From the NCBI GenBank assembly GCA_002868955.1, contig PKTW01000054.1:1-50514 (forward strand): DNA of 50,514 bases. The letters run 5' to 3'. Source of the stretch: Desulfobulbaceae bacterium (GTDB lineage Bacteria > Desulfobacterota > Desulfobulbia > Desulfobulbales > BM004). Each line of letters opens with the position of its first letter. Position 1 is the first letter of the stretch. Position numbers and translations under genes: made by a program. This document shows positions 26,782-36,557 of the stretch, piece by piece. Under the pieces are notes generated by a model. It was not told the DNA's origin and searched no databases. It saw nothing but the letters and a program-made list of their open reading frames with translations.

Positions 26782-28872
26782 CTATTTAACCGCCGGCTGC
26801 ATCTTGGAAAAATCTCCAACCCTGAGGAACAGCCCTGAAATTGCGGTCAGCAGGTTAAGCCTGTTTTTCTGCAAAGCCGCATCATCAGTCATGACCATAA
26901 CCTCGTCAAAGAATTGATCCACCGGTTCTTTCATGCGCAGGATGATATCGAGTGCCTTGCCGTACTCCTTCGCCTGCAGGAATTTATTGGTCTCCTCCTG
27001 CACTCTTTCAAAGGCCTCATAGAGGCTGCGTTCAGCTCCGTCCTGCAGGAGTCCCCTGTCAACCTCTGCCCCGTCGTGCCCCTTTATGATATTCATAACG
27101 CGCTTAAAGGCTGCTGCCAGAACTGTAAAAGATGGTTGCTCGCGTATTGCTGACAGTGCATCTATCTTGGCACGACAATCAACCACGTTATCAAATGCAA
27201 CAGACGTCACTGCCTCTACAGCAGAACCGGGAACTCCGCGCCCGATAAGGTCGTTGACAAACCTGCCCTTGATAAAATCAATAATCATGGTCTTTACTGC
27301 TGTTTTCTCCCCGGTCAGCTTGTCCTCATAAAGTGCCAAAGCCGCATCAACTGTATCCGACAATGACAGCAGGAAACCATGTGATTCTATGATGTGCAGA
27401 AGCCCCAAAGCCAGCCTTCTGAGACCGAACGGGTCAGTGGTTCCGGTGGGCACCTGATTGATGCCAAAGCACCCTGTTATGGTATCAAGCCGATCGGCCA
27501 TTCCCACCAGGGCACCTGGTATTTGTGCCGGCAGATTTCCTCCTGCCCTGATCGGCAAATAATGCTCCAGTATTGCAATTGCCACCTCCGGAGGTTCATT
27601 ATCCAGCAGGGCATAATCCCTGCCCATGACACCCTGCAGTGAGGGAAATTCATTCACCATGGCAGTAAGCAGGTCAGCCTTGGCAAGAACAGCAGCCCTT
27701 TCTGCCATTGTTTCATATTCCGGAGCAAGTTCTTGCGCCAGAATGGAGGCCAACTTGGCAACCCTTCCGGTTTTCTCAAGCATAGTACCAAGCTTTGCCT
27801 GAAAAATGAGCCCGGAAAGATCCGTGACCCGGTCAGCAAGCTTTCTGCTCCTGTCAGCCTTAAAGAAGAAAAAGGCATCCTCAAGACGGGCCCGCAAAAC
27901 CCGCTGGTGTCCTTCGGCTGCCAGTTTCTCATCTGGAACACGGGTGTTATTGACAGCCACAAAATTTGCTAATAATCTGCCCGCCGCGTCTGTAACGCAA
28001 AAATACTTCTGATGTTCGCGCATGGCAGTGATAAGAACATCGTCAGGAAGTTCAAGGAAACGTTCTTCAAAGGTTCCGCAGACCCCGTTAGGGTATTCCA
28101 CCAGGTTGGTTACCGTGTCAATGAGCTCCTCGTCTTGCAGTATTATAGCCCCCTCCGTCCCGCTTCTTGCAGCGGCTGCCCGCTTGATCTCAAGAATAAC
28201 GGACTGGCGCCGCTCATCCAGATCAACCAGGACATGGTTTTGACGCAGGACATCGACATAGTGGGCAAAATCCTTCACCTCTATGGCTTCAGCAGGAGCC
28301 ATGAAACGATGCCCCCTTGTTGATGTACCGCTTGTGATGTCACCTATCTGCACATCAATTTTCCTGCCCTCGTAAAGCACCAGCAGCCAATGGATAGGCC
28401 GGACAAATGAGGTTTCTCCCGCACCCCAGCGCATTGATTTCGGGAACGTCAGATCCGCAATAAGACCCTGCAGGATTTGCGGCAGGAGGTTCTCAGTCTT
28501 TTCTCCTTTGTTTTGCCTGACAAGCATGACATACTCGCCTTTCGGCGTGTTGACAATCTTCAGGTCTTCAACTTCAGCACCTTTGGAGCGTGCAAAGCCG
28601 GCAGCAGCCTTTGTCGGATTGTTTGCAGCATCAAAGGCAGCAGTTTTGGCTGGGCCTAAAAACTCCTCCTCACGATCCGGTTGCTTCGATACCAGACCTT
28701 TCACGCAGATAGCAAGTCGCCTCGGGGTGCCCGCCGTATGGATCGTATCATAATGCAAACCCTGCTCGGCCAATTTTGCGGCCATGGCCTTTTGCATATT
28801 CACCAGGGCAGGGACAATAAATCCGGCTGGAATCTCTTCAGAGCCAATTTCAAGGAGTAACTCGTTGTGCAT
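26782..28872 (-). CDS. glyS: Glycyl-tRNA synthetase beta subunit
   Basis: 696 residues, the full length of bacterial GlyRS beta. It starts MHNELLLEIGSEEIPAGFI, has EFLGPAKTAAFD and the HD-like region, and ends with an anticodon-binding domain (EPVDQFFDEVMVM near the C-terminus). It works with the alpha subunit GlyQ in an alpha2beta2 enzyme. glyQ usually lies directly upstream but is not found here; the upstream gene is the FolE2 homologue, 67 bases away. Confidence 0.97.
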   Translation of the reverse strand: MHNELLLEIGSEEIPAGFIVPALVNMQKAMAAKLAEQGLHYDTIHTAGTPRRLAICVKGLVSKQPDREEEFLGPAKTAAFDAANNPTKAAAGFARSKGAEVEDLKIVNTPKGEYVMLVRQNKGEKTENLLPQILQGLIADLTFPKSMRWGAGETSFVRPIHWLLVLYEGRKIDVQIGDITSGTSTRGHRFMAPAEAIEVKDFAHYVDVLRQNHVLVDLDERRQSVILEIKRAAAARSGTEGAIILQDEELIDTVTNLVEYPNGVCGTFEERFLELPDDVLITAMREHQKYFCVTDAAGRLLANFVAVNNTRVPDEKLAAEGHQRVLRARLEDAFFFFKADRSRKLADRVTDLSGLIFQAKLGTMLEKTGRVAKLASILAQELAPEYETMAERAAVLAKADLLTAMVNEFPSLQGVMGRDYALLDNEPPEVAIAILEHYLPIRAGGNLPAQIPGALVGMADRLDTITGCFGINQVPTGTTDPFGLRRLALGLLHIIESHGFLLSLSDTVDAALALYEDKLTGEKTAVKTMIIDFIKGRFVNDLIGRGVPGSAVEAVTSVAFDNVVDCRAKIDALSAIREQPSFTVLAAAFKRVMNIIKGHDGAEVDRGLLQDGAERSLYEAFERVQEETNKFLQAKEYGKALDIILRMKEPVDQFFDEVMVMTDDAALQKNRLNLLTAISGLFLRVGDFSKMQPAVK

Positions 28873-28939
28873 AGTCTTTTTTAACTTATTTTTAATGGTT
28901 GCGTTGCTTCATTCTGCAAAATAACAGCAAACCTCTGGT

Positions 28940-29725
28940 TCAGCCCGTTGATAGCTGTTCCTGGGGCCCGTCCAAAACAGCAAATGTTTTAAAGCCTTCA
29001 CACAGGTTTTCAACTGTTACGGAAAAACGGGAAATATCTTTATTGCCGGAAAATTTTCTTCCCAGGGCTTTGGTAATTTCTTCCACCGATAATATTGATT
29101 TTGCCGAAAATTGATCTGTTGGAGGAGAGCTTTCACTGTTCTGCTGTTCAGTAATGGAACGGTTTTGCCCTATTACCTCCTCAACCATCTGGATGACGTC
29201 TTCAATCCATATAAAATTACGGTACTGGATACTTATAACAGCGTTGCCCCAAAGTCCCGGAGAACGCGGGAGCCCTGCGCCGTTCTGCATAGGCAACGGC
29301 ACCGCAATAGGGACGCTGATCTGCAGGACAAGTTCATATTTGTCCTCAAGCAACCCCTGCATCTTGCATTGATATTCGCCAATACCAATAGCATTGGCGT
29401 GGGATATTTTCTGCTTAACAAAATATGGAAACTCTATTTCTAGGTGCGCGGATTCTGCCTCCAGCCTGGTCTTCATCTCTTCCAGGATCAGCCTCAGATT
29501 CTTGATATCAAACTCGCCATGGAACTGGTTCAGGATCTCAATGAAACGGCTCATGTGAGTGCCTTTGAACCGGTGCGGCAGGTTGACAAACATGTTGAAA
29601 TTCGCCACAGTCCGCTGCAGCTTCTTGGCCTTATCGAGGACCATGACCGGATAGGTGATATCCTTGACCCCCACCTTCTGTATATTAATGCGGCGATGGT
29701 CTCGCTGGCTTTGGATATCCTTCAT
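28940..29725 (-). CDS. FolE2-family protein lacking the usual catalytic and metal residues
   Basis: 261 residues. The N-terminal half matches GTP cyclohydrolase FolE2/MptA well: DIQSQRDHRRINIQKVGVKD, TVANFNMFVNLP and KGTHMSRFIEIL. The active-site half differs. Where FolE2 has LCPCSKEIS and GAHNQR (metal Cys and His), this protein reads VPLPMQNGAGLPRSPGLWGN. Where the C-terminus has a HNHxAY-type histidine motif, it reads ENLCEGFKTFAVL. The glutamate region (WIEDVIQMVEE) is kept. The frame is intact and other frames do not restore the motifs, so it looks like a changed protein, not a frameshift. Probably not a canonical GTP cyclohydrolase. It lies 41 bases after the response regulator. Confidence 0.78.
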   Translation of the reverse strand: MKDIQSQRDHRRINIQKVGVKDITYPVMVLDKAKKLQRTVANFNMFVNLPHRFKGTHMSRFIEILNQFHGEFDIKNLRLILEEMKTRLEAESAHLEIEFPYFVKQKISHANAIGIGEYQCKMQGLLEDKYELVLQISVPIAVPLPMQNGAGLPRSPGLWGNAVISIQYRNFIWIEDVIQMVEEVIGQNRSITEQQNSESSPPTDQFSAKSILSVEEITKALGRKFSGNKDISRFSVTVENLCEGFKTFAVLDGPQEQLSTG

Positions 29726-29766
29726 GGCAGAGATCGGATTACAGTGGTCGGAAAAAAGAATTCACA

Positions 29767-30120
29767 TTATTTGGCGAGATAGCGGCGGACAGCTTCCTTC
29801 AATTCTCCCATGTCGGAAGACTTGACAATATATTCATCAGATGCCCATGCTCCCAGATCCTGCTTATACTCATGGTATGCAGTGCTCAGAATTACAGGCA
29901 GAGTCGGATTAATTTCCTTCATCTGGCGCAGGACCTCAATGCCGTTCATATCGGGCATGTTTATATCCAGAATTACCAGGTCTGGAGAAATCAGTCTAAA
30001 TTTTTCCAGGGCATCTGTCCCGCTGAGTGCCGAATGAACTTCATACCCTTCTTCTTCAAACTCTTCACGGTATAAAAGATGGATACTCTCCTCGTCATCA
30101 ACAAGCAGGATTTTTTTCAT
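29767..30120 (-). CDS. Single-domain response regulator (CheY-like receiver)
   Basis: 117 residues, one receiver domain: acidic pair in VDDEES (Asp8, Asp9), phosphoacceptor Asp52 in LVILDINMPDMNG, switch Ser/Thr in ILSTAY (79-80), Lys100. No output domain follows. The ATG at 30120 has GAGG seven bases upstream; an upstream in-frame start at 30156 lacks this. No histidine kinase is adjacent. It precedes the FolE2-like gene by 41 bases, so the two may be cotranscribed. Partner kinase unknown. Confidence 0.93.
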   Translation of the reverse strand: MKKILLVDDEESIHLLYREEFEEEGYEVHSALSGTDALEKFRLISPDLVILDINMPDMNGIEVLRQMKEINPTLPVILSTAYHEYKQDLGAWASDEYIVKSSDMGELKEAVRRYLAK

Positions 30121-30253
30121 CGTTTGCCTCAGCGCACTAGTAATAAATAAAATCACACCGGCTTGTTCAGCATATCTTCCGGCTCGGACTCTCTATATTA
30201 AGCTCTACTAAAAATTTTACCAAACAACAAATTCTCCCGGGTGGATCTGACCA

Positions 30254-31261
30254 CTATTTTTTTTCGAAAGCCTCTCTCATATAAACTGCCGCATCTTCAG
30301 GAGGCATGGGGTTGATGTAGAATCCAGACCCCCATTCAAAACCGGCTGTAGTCGTCAACTTCGGACGTATCTCGAAATGCCAGTGGTAATAATCCAGCGG
30401 CTCCGAGTGCAACGGTGCTCCATGCAGTACAAAGTTATAGGGCACATCCGGGATACAGGCGTCAAGCCGCTTCATGGTTTCTGAAAATATTTCCGCCAGT
30501 GCAATAAATGATACATCCTCTGTTGCTATATATGAAGAAGAATGTTTTTTGGGAAGAATCCACATCTCGAAAGGCGAACGGGGAGCAAAGGGCATGACCG
30601 TGACAAAACGGTCATTTTCACATACGACCCGTATCTTTTCTCGGAGTTCCTGGCGGATAATATCGCAAAAGATACACCGTTCCTTGTATTTATAATACGA
30701 AAGGCTGCCGTCGAGTTCAGAGACAATCATGCGGGGCAGGATCGGCAAGGCAATCAATTGCGAATGAGAATGCTCAAGCGAGGCTCCGGCAACTTTGCCG
30801 CTGTTTTTGAAAACCATGACATATTTAAAGCGCGGGTCGCGGCCCAGGTCAACCAATCGATCCCGAAAGGCCCAGAAAATATAAAGCAGCCGCTCCGGAG
30901 AAAGGTTTATGAATGTATCTCCGTGTTTTGGACTTTCTATGACTACTTCGTGGGCCCCGATACCGTTCATTTTATCGTAGATCCCTAATCCTTCCTTGTT
31001 GAGATCTCCTTCTATGACCAGAGCGGGATATTTGTTAGGTACAACCCTGATTTCCCAGCCCGGGGAATTAGGCGGATGGGACGGGTTGCGCCCGTAGGCT
31101 AATACTTCTGCTGGAGTTGTATTCTCATTGCCTGGACAGAGAGGGCAAAAGCCTCCCTTGACTATCTGTTCCTGTATAACAAAATCTGTAGGACGTCTGC
31201 TTCGCTCCTTCGCAATGATTATCCAGCGGCCGAGGATGGGATCCTTACGTAATTCTGGCAT
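30254..31261 (-). CDS. galT: Galactose-1-phosphate uridylyltransferase-like protein
   Basis: 335 residues, histidine-triad superfamily. It has CPLCPGNE (Cys39, Cys42, zinc), WEIRVVPNKYPAL, the catalytic HSHSQ (164-168, the HPH-type site), a second zinc pair CIFC, and DYYHWHFEIRPKL. It would transfer UMP between UDP-glucose and a sugar 1-phosphate. The HSHSQ variant also occurs in ADP-glucose phosphorylase-like relatives, so the exact nucleotide or sugar is uncertain. It starts 6 bases after dksA. Confidence 0.88.
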   Translation of the reverse strand: MPELRKDPILGRWIIIAKERSRRPTDFVIQEQIVKGGFCPLCPGNENTTPAEVLAYGRNPSHPPNSPGWEIRVVPNKYPALVIEGDLNKEGLGIYDKMNGIGAHEVVIESPKHGDTFINLSPERLLYIFWAFRDRLVDLGRDPRFKYVMVFKNSGKVAGASLEHSHSQLIALPILPRMIVSELDGSLSYYKYKERCIFCDIIRQELREKIRVVCENDRFVTVMPFAPRSPFEMWILPKKHSSSYIATEDVSFIALAEIFSETMKRLDACIPDVPYNFVLHGAPLHSEPLDYYHWHFEIRPKLTTTAGFEWGSGFYINPMPPEDAAVYMREAFEKK

Positions 31262-31267
31262 ATTTTT

Positions 31268-31633
31268 TTACGGCTGGGCATGTTCTTTTTCGTGCTGTTC
31301 CTGTGCGGTCTTGCACTTAACACACAGTGTAGTGACCGGTCGGGCCTCGAGGCGTTTGATGGAAATTTCCTCGTCACAGCTTTCACATATTCCATATGAT
31401 CCGTTTTCGATTCTTTCAAGCGCTTCCTTGATCTTGGCAAGTAACTTTCTTTCACGATCCCGGATGCGCAGCTCAAAATTGCGATTAGATTCTGCCGTGG
31501 CCCTGTCTGCAGGATCAGGATAATTATCTGCCTGGTCAGTCATCTCCAACAGCGTTTTTTCAGCTTCGTTCAATATGTCCTGGCTCATAGCCTCAAGTTT
31601 GGCTTTGAAGTGAGTCTGTTGTTTTTTGTTCAT
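31268..31633 (-). CDS. dksA: RNA polymerase-binding transcription factor DksA
   Basis: 121 residues. A coiled-coil with DPADRA at its tip (Asp40, Asp43, Ala45, matching the DxxDxA of E. coli DksA), then a C4 zinc finger (Cys83, Cys86, Cys104, Cys107). The tip motif distinguishes DksA from TraR-like proteins and supports a role with ppGpp in the stringent response. It is followed closely by galT. The 264 bases between dksA and dnaJ hold no supported gene. Confidence 0.9.
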   Translation of the reverse strand: MNKKQQTHFKAKLEAMSQDILNEAEKTLLEMTDQADNYPDPADRATAESNRNFELRIRDRERKLLAKIKEALERIENGSYGICESCDEEISIKRLEARPVTTLCVKCKTAQEQHEKEHAQP

Positions 31634-31897
31634 AGTTCCTGCTCCAGTTTCGTTCTGTAAATATCCTTTTCAACTACGCACAATTAAAAAAATGAACTCT
31701 ATTCCTTAATACGATATTATATAAAATGGACTACTTTACCAGCCGCATTATGAAGGAGTGGAATATTATTGATTTGGCTGTCTTTGTCAACTGCTTTACT
31801 CATATCCTCAACTGTTAAGGCAAATTCAGGGACAGATTCAAGCCTTGTATTGCCTTGCCGGTTCAGCCAGCAGACAGGTCCGCTGGCGAAAAATTCC

Positions 31898-33016
31898 CTA
31901 TTCTGCCTTGCGGCCAAGGTGCAATAATTTCTTCAGCAGTCCTTCTTCGTTGCCCTTTTGTTTTTCTCTTTCCAGCGCACCGAATTCCTGCAGGAGTTCC
32001 TTCTGCCTTTTTGTCAGCTTCTTTGGAGTAACAACCTTGACTTCGACGACCATATCGCCGCGGCCATTACCTCGTAAGTGAGGCACCCCTTCATTTTCCA
32101 GGGTGAATCTCTGGCCGCTCTGGGTTGCTTTCGCAATCTTCAGTTTCTTTGTTCCGTGGATTGTCGGAACTTCCAGGTTGCAGCCAAGAGCAGCCTGGTC
32201 AAAGTCCACGGGGTACTGGCAATAAATCAAATCCCCCTGGCGCTGAAAAAAATCGTGCGGCTCAACATGTATTATAACATAAAGATCACCGGCCGGCCCG
32301 CCTTTACGACCGCCTTCCCCTGTCCCCCGTAAGCGCATCTTGGCACCGGTATCAACCCCGGCTGGTATTTTCAGGGCGACCTTTTTCTTGCTTTTAACCA
32401 GCCCGATACCATCGCAGTCAGCGCAGGGGTCTTTGATCACTTCCCCTTCACCTCGACACTGTGGACAGGTGGTGCTCATCCTGAAAAAGCCCTGGGCCCT
32501 GACCACCTGCCCCCTGCCATTGCAGGCGGAACAGGTTACCGGCTTGTACCCAGGACGCAACCCTGTTCCTTCACAGGTCCAGCAGGTATCCGGCCTTTCT
32601 ATCTCGATATCCTTGGAAATACCATGCACTGCTTCCATAAATGATATGGACAGGTCGTAGCGCAGGTCGGCCCCCCGCATCGGGCCCTGCCTTGAGCGCC
32701 GTGTATCGGCCCTGCCAAACCCGAAGATGTCTCCAAAAATATCACCGAAACTGGAAAATATATCCTCGAAGTCAGGTCCCTGGTACCCCCTGCTCTTCAG
32801 GCCTTCATGGCCATAGGTATCGTATATCTGGCGTTTACTGCTGTCGCTGAGAACCTCATAAGCCTCGGTAGACTGCTTGAACTTCTCTTCTGCTTCCTTG
32901 TCTCCGGGGTTGCGGTCCGGATGGAACTGCATCGCCAGCTTCCGGTAGACCTTTTTTATGTCCTCAGGAGAGGCCGTCCTTGAGAGGCCGAGCATCTCGT
33001 AATAATCAAGCTCCAT
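31898..33016 (-). CDS. dnaJ: Chaperone DnaJ
   Basis: Class I J protein of about 372 residues. J domain with HPD ([10 protein letters not shown]), a short Phe/Gly region ([13 protein letters not shown]), and four zinc repeats: [24 protein letters not shown] and CADCDGIG, then the C-terminal substrate domains. It recruits DnaK. The ATG at 33016 lies 8 bases after the rpoZ stop; an upstream TTG at 33028 overlaps rpoZ. dnaK and grpE are not in the window. Confidence 0.96.
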   Translation of the reverse strand: MELDYYEMLGLSRTASPEDIKKVYRKLAMQFHPDRNPGDKEAEEKFKQSTEAYEVLSDSSKRQIYDTYGHEGLKSRGYQGPDFEDIFSSFGDIFGDIFGFGRADTRRSRQGPMRGADLRYDLSISFMEAVHGISKDIEIERPDTCWTCEGTGLRPGYKPVTCSACNGRGQVVRAQGFFRMSTTCPQCRGEGEVIKDPCADCDGIGLVKSKKKVALKIPAGVDTGAKMRLRGTGEGGRKGGPAGDLYVIIHVEPHDFFQRQGDLIYCQYPVDFDQAALGCNLEVPTIHGTKKLKIAKATQSGQRFTLENEGVPHLRGNGRGDMVVEVKVVTPKKLTKRQKELLQEFGALEREKQKGNEEGLLKKLLHLGRKAE

Positions 33017-33024
33017 GGTGTAAG

Positions 33025-33312
33025 TCAAGCGGCCTCCTGGGCTTTTTGCTTGGCTGCAGCATCATTTTCTGCCGCATCAGCCGCTGCATCTTCAACTCCA
33101 CGCTTGGGCAGATCAAGGATATTATCAAATGTAACAGAGCCGGCGGCAATTTCCCGCAGGGCCATGACAACCTCCTTATTCTTCCTGGCCGGGATCAATA
33201 AGGGAGACCCTTGCCTTCTTTGCTTGACCCGCTCCACCGCCAGATGCACTAGGCTGAAACGATTGTCATCACCAATTTTTTCCAAGCAGTCTTCGACTGT
33301 GATACGTGCCAT
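33025..33312 (-). CDS. rpoZ: RNA polymerase omega subunit
   Basis: 95 residues, starting [13 protein letters not shown] and containing [30 protein letters not shown], then an Ala-rich acidic tail. The ATG at 33312 has AGGAGG nine bases upstream, so the longer frame upstream is not used. Omega assists assembly of RNA polymerase and in many bacteria contributes to the ppGpp site; dksA lies nearby. The gene directly precedes dnaJ. Confidence 0.94.
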   Translation of the reverse strand: MARITVEDCLEKIGDDNRFSLVHLAVERVKQRRQGSPLLIPARKNKEVVMALREIAAGSVTFDNILDLPKRGVEDAAADAAENDAAAKQKAQEAA

Positions 33313-33392
33313 AGGGTGTAACCTCCTCATATAAAACAACAGGTTCAGAGTGTCCGTCTTAAAAACTTGTAGAATATAATCATTTCAAGGAA

Positions 33393-33415
33393 ATTCGCAA
33401 AGTTTATTTGCGAAT
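33393..33415 (-). terminator. Hairpin between purA and rpoZ
   Basis: ATTCGCAAA (33393-33401) and TTTGCGAAT (33407-33415) form a perfect 9-base stem with a 5-base loop, 24 bases after the purA stop. On the minus strand it is followed by TTTCCTT, a weak T-tract, so termination is likely partial. Confidence 0.5.
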
Positions 33416-33438
33416 GAAAGGAACGAACAGCTTGCCGC

Positions 33439-34737
<1,299 letters not shown>

Positions 34738-34825
34738 TTATATTCTCCTCAATGCTGAACCCAGAAAAAAATACATGATATATGAGTATGCAAAAAAATA
34801 CAGCGAAAAATTTTAAGCGCCAGCA

Positions 34826-34854
34826 ACCATAGTCAAAGGTTTCTCAAAAGTCAA
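34826..34854 (-). promoter_or_regulatory. Possible promoter of purA
   Basis: Minus-strand TTGACT (34854-34849) and TATGGT (34831-34826) are 17 bases apart, matching consensus at five and four positions. It is about 90 bases before the purA start. Confidence 0.4.
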
Positions 34855-34883
34855 TCGGGCCTCTTCAGGATATTGACAGATTC

Positions 34884-34912
34884 TTGACACCCACTATTAA
34901 ATACCGTAGATT
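34884..34912 (+). promoter_or_regulatory. Possible promoter of tatB-tatC
   Basis: A perfect TTGACA (34884-34889) followed after 17 bases by TAGATT (34907-34912, four of six). A second TTGACA lies at 34873-34878 with TATTAA 16 bases on. Both would give a leader of about 180 bases before tatB. Confidence 0.45.
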
Positions 34913-35099
34913 GCGGACTATATTTATCGATGATTTACTGTTGTCTTCATATGATTAAATAAAGCCCTTGCGTCTGCTGCAGGATTATAACATTACTGTT
35001 CGGCCGGCCGCCTTTCACTTGCAGGCGGAATCTATGGGGGAAGATGATATGAAATTGACTTCTGCAACCCTTTACTTCACTCCAAGGTGATCACGTTTT

Positions 35100-35486
35100 A
35101 TGTTTGGTATCGGATTTCCGGAACTGATCCTTATCATGGCTGTGGCGCTGATTGTAGTCGGCCCGGAAAAGCTGCCCGAGCTGGCCAAGGCCCTGGGCAA
35201 GGGTATTGTTGAGCTGAAAAAAGCGGCTTCCAGCCTGAAGGAAAGTTTCGAAGATGAAAATGAAGACCATGCAGCCGGGGGCCAGCAGGATAGCGACCAG
35301 CATCCAAACAAACTGCTGGAGGCATACAACAGCCTGCCGGAAGATGCCATGCCGGATAAACCCGACGCAACACTATCCAAAGAAACAGGGACAGATGCAG
35401 GACATGTTGCTGCATCTGAAGAGATCAGTCCCACCGCATCTGCAGAAACAGCCACCGAAAGCAAGGAAGACAAGAGTAACGCATGA
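35100..35486 (+). CDS. tatB: Twin-arginine translocase subunit TatB (TatA/B family)
   Basis: 128 residues: a short N-terminal membrane helix (MFGIGFPELILIMAVALIVVG) with Glu at position 8, the PEKLPELAKALGKG amphipathic helix, and a long acidic tail (residues 50-128). Glu8 and GPEKLP fit TatB better than TatA, although many bacteria use one dual-function protein. An AAGGTGATC Shine-Dalgarno sequence lies seven bases upstream. It overlaps tatC by four bases (ATGA). It acts in the inner membrane to export folded proteins. Confidence 0.85.
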   Translation: MFGIGFPELILIMAVALIVVGPEKLPELAKALGKGIVELKKAASSLKESFEDENEDHAAGGQQDSDQHPNKLLEAYNSLPEDAMPDKPDATLSKETGTDAGHVAASEEISPTASAETATESKEDKSNA

Positions 35487-36232
35487 TCACAACCTCGGCC
35501 CATCTTGAAGAATTGCGCCAGCGGCTGCTCGTTTCGTTTGCAGCAATATTCCTCTTTGCGGCGCTTTGCTATATTTTCGCTGAGCAGATTGCCCGGTTTT
35601 TCATGATCCCCCTCTTTCTTGCCTCACCGAACCTGATCAAGCTCGTCTATACCAACCTGACAGAGGCCTTTATCACGTACCTCAAGCTCTCTCTGCTCCT
35701 GGGCATCATTTTCAGCATTCCGGTCCTGCTTTATGAACTGTGGATGTTTGCTGCGCCGGGGCTGCATGCCGGTGAGAAAAAAACCGTCCTCACCGTAGTT
35801 TTCTGGGCCACCCTCCTCTTTGCTGCAGGGGCTGGCTTTGCCTTTTTTGTGGTCCTGCCCCGGGCCCTGCATTTTTTTATGGGTTTTGCCGGCCCGCAAC
35901 TGACACCGCTGCCAAAGCTTTCGGGCTATCTCACGTTTGTAGCCCGCACCTCTCTTGCCTTCGGACTGGCTTTCGAAATTCCCTTCCTAATGGTTGCTGC
36001 GGCTAAAATCGGCTGGGTCACGCGCAATTATTTTTCAACGAAACGCAAATACTTTTATCCGGCCATCCTGCTGCTCTCAGTTCTTCTCGCTGCAGGCGAT
36101 ATCATGGCCGCGATTCTTCTCTGTCTGCCGCTTTTTGCCCTGTATGAGTCAGGCATTCTTATCATCAAGCTTTTCACCGGAAAACCCGAAAACAAGGATG
36201 CACTGTCCAGTGACCCGGATGACAATGATTAA
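35483..36232 (+). CDS. tatC: Twin-arginine translocase subunit TatC
   Basis: 249 residues with six transmembrane helices. It begins TTSAHLEELRQRLLVSF and has the LPKLSGYLTFVARTSLAFGLAFEIPFLMVAAAKIGWV block. TatC recognises twin-arginine signal peptides. Translationally coupled to tatB. No other Tat gene is nearby. Confidence 0.95.
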   Translation: MITTSAHLEELRQRLLVSFAAIFLFAALCYIFAEQIARFFMIPLFLASPNLIKLVYTNLTEAFITYLKLSLLLGIIFSIPVLLYELWMFAAPGLHAGEKKTVLTVVFWATLLFAAGAGFAFFVVLPRALHFFMGFAGPQLTPLPKLSGYLTFVARTSLAFGLAFEIPFLMVAAAKIGWVTRNYFSTKRKYFYPAILLLSVLLAAGDIMAAILLCLPLFALYESGILIIKLFTGKPENKDALSSDPDDND

Positions 36233-36241
36233 TTATTTCAC

Positions 36242-36466
36242 ATGAAAAAGGAAGATCACTCTATAGATTACCGCAACGATACATTAGGGGCGGTCCGAGA
36301 CATCAGGAAACGTCTTAAAATGGCCAGGGCTGGTCATGTCATAAACTTTGTGTGCAACGATGCGCAGATAATCAGGCTCCTGCGCGAGATTACATACAGT
36401 GAAGGCGTGATCATACACCAGGAAACCACTGCCGATGGTGTATATATAACTATCCGCAAAACCTGA
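36242..36466 (+). CDS. TusA-fold small protein without the catalytic CPxP motif
   Basis: 74 residues. The order of a D-x-L-G opening, RKRLKMARAGHVINFVCND, then IIRLLREI and ending in DGVYITIRKT matches the beta-alpha-beta-alpha-beta layout of the TusA/SirA family. TusA has the sulfur-carrying cysteine in a CPxP near the start; this protein has DTLGAVRDIRK there instead. A single cysteine (Cys39) lies elsewhere. It follows tatC by 9 bases. Function not known; a link to sulfur relay is not shown. Confidence 0.6.
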   Translation: MKKEDHSIDYRNDTLGAVRDIRKRLKMARAGHVINFVCNDAQIIRLLREITYSEGVIIHQETTADGVYITIRKT

Positions 36467-36557
36467 AAAAACCAGTTGAGCAACACCCTTTCTTGCCTGT
36501 TTAACCTACCCCTGCATCATTTTCCTGAGCTTTCCTCTATTCTTCAAGCCAAAAAAA

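Larger units (their letters stand above)
34738..35099. other. 362-base intergenic region between purA and tatB
   Basis: Divergent spacer with promoter-like boxes on both strands (see the separate entries) and a small hairpin CCGCCT/AGGCGG (35008-35028, 9-base loop). A 13-codon open frame (35050-35091) ends within the tatB Shine-Dalgarno region. No RNA gene recognised. Confidence 0.5.

Noticed and set aside
29241-29330. Possible frameshift in the FolE2-like gene at the missing CPCSKEIS motif
   Set aside because: The two alternative frames across this stretch do not give the missing motif either, and sequence on both sides stays in the same frame, so substitution is a better explanation.
31717-31917. 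66-codon minus-strand frame downstream of dnaJ
   Set aside because: Starts at a TTG inside dnaJ, has no Shine-Dalgarno sequence and no recognised product. Its second half looks somewhat protein-like, so it is only provisionally rejected.
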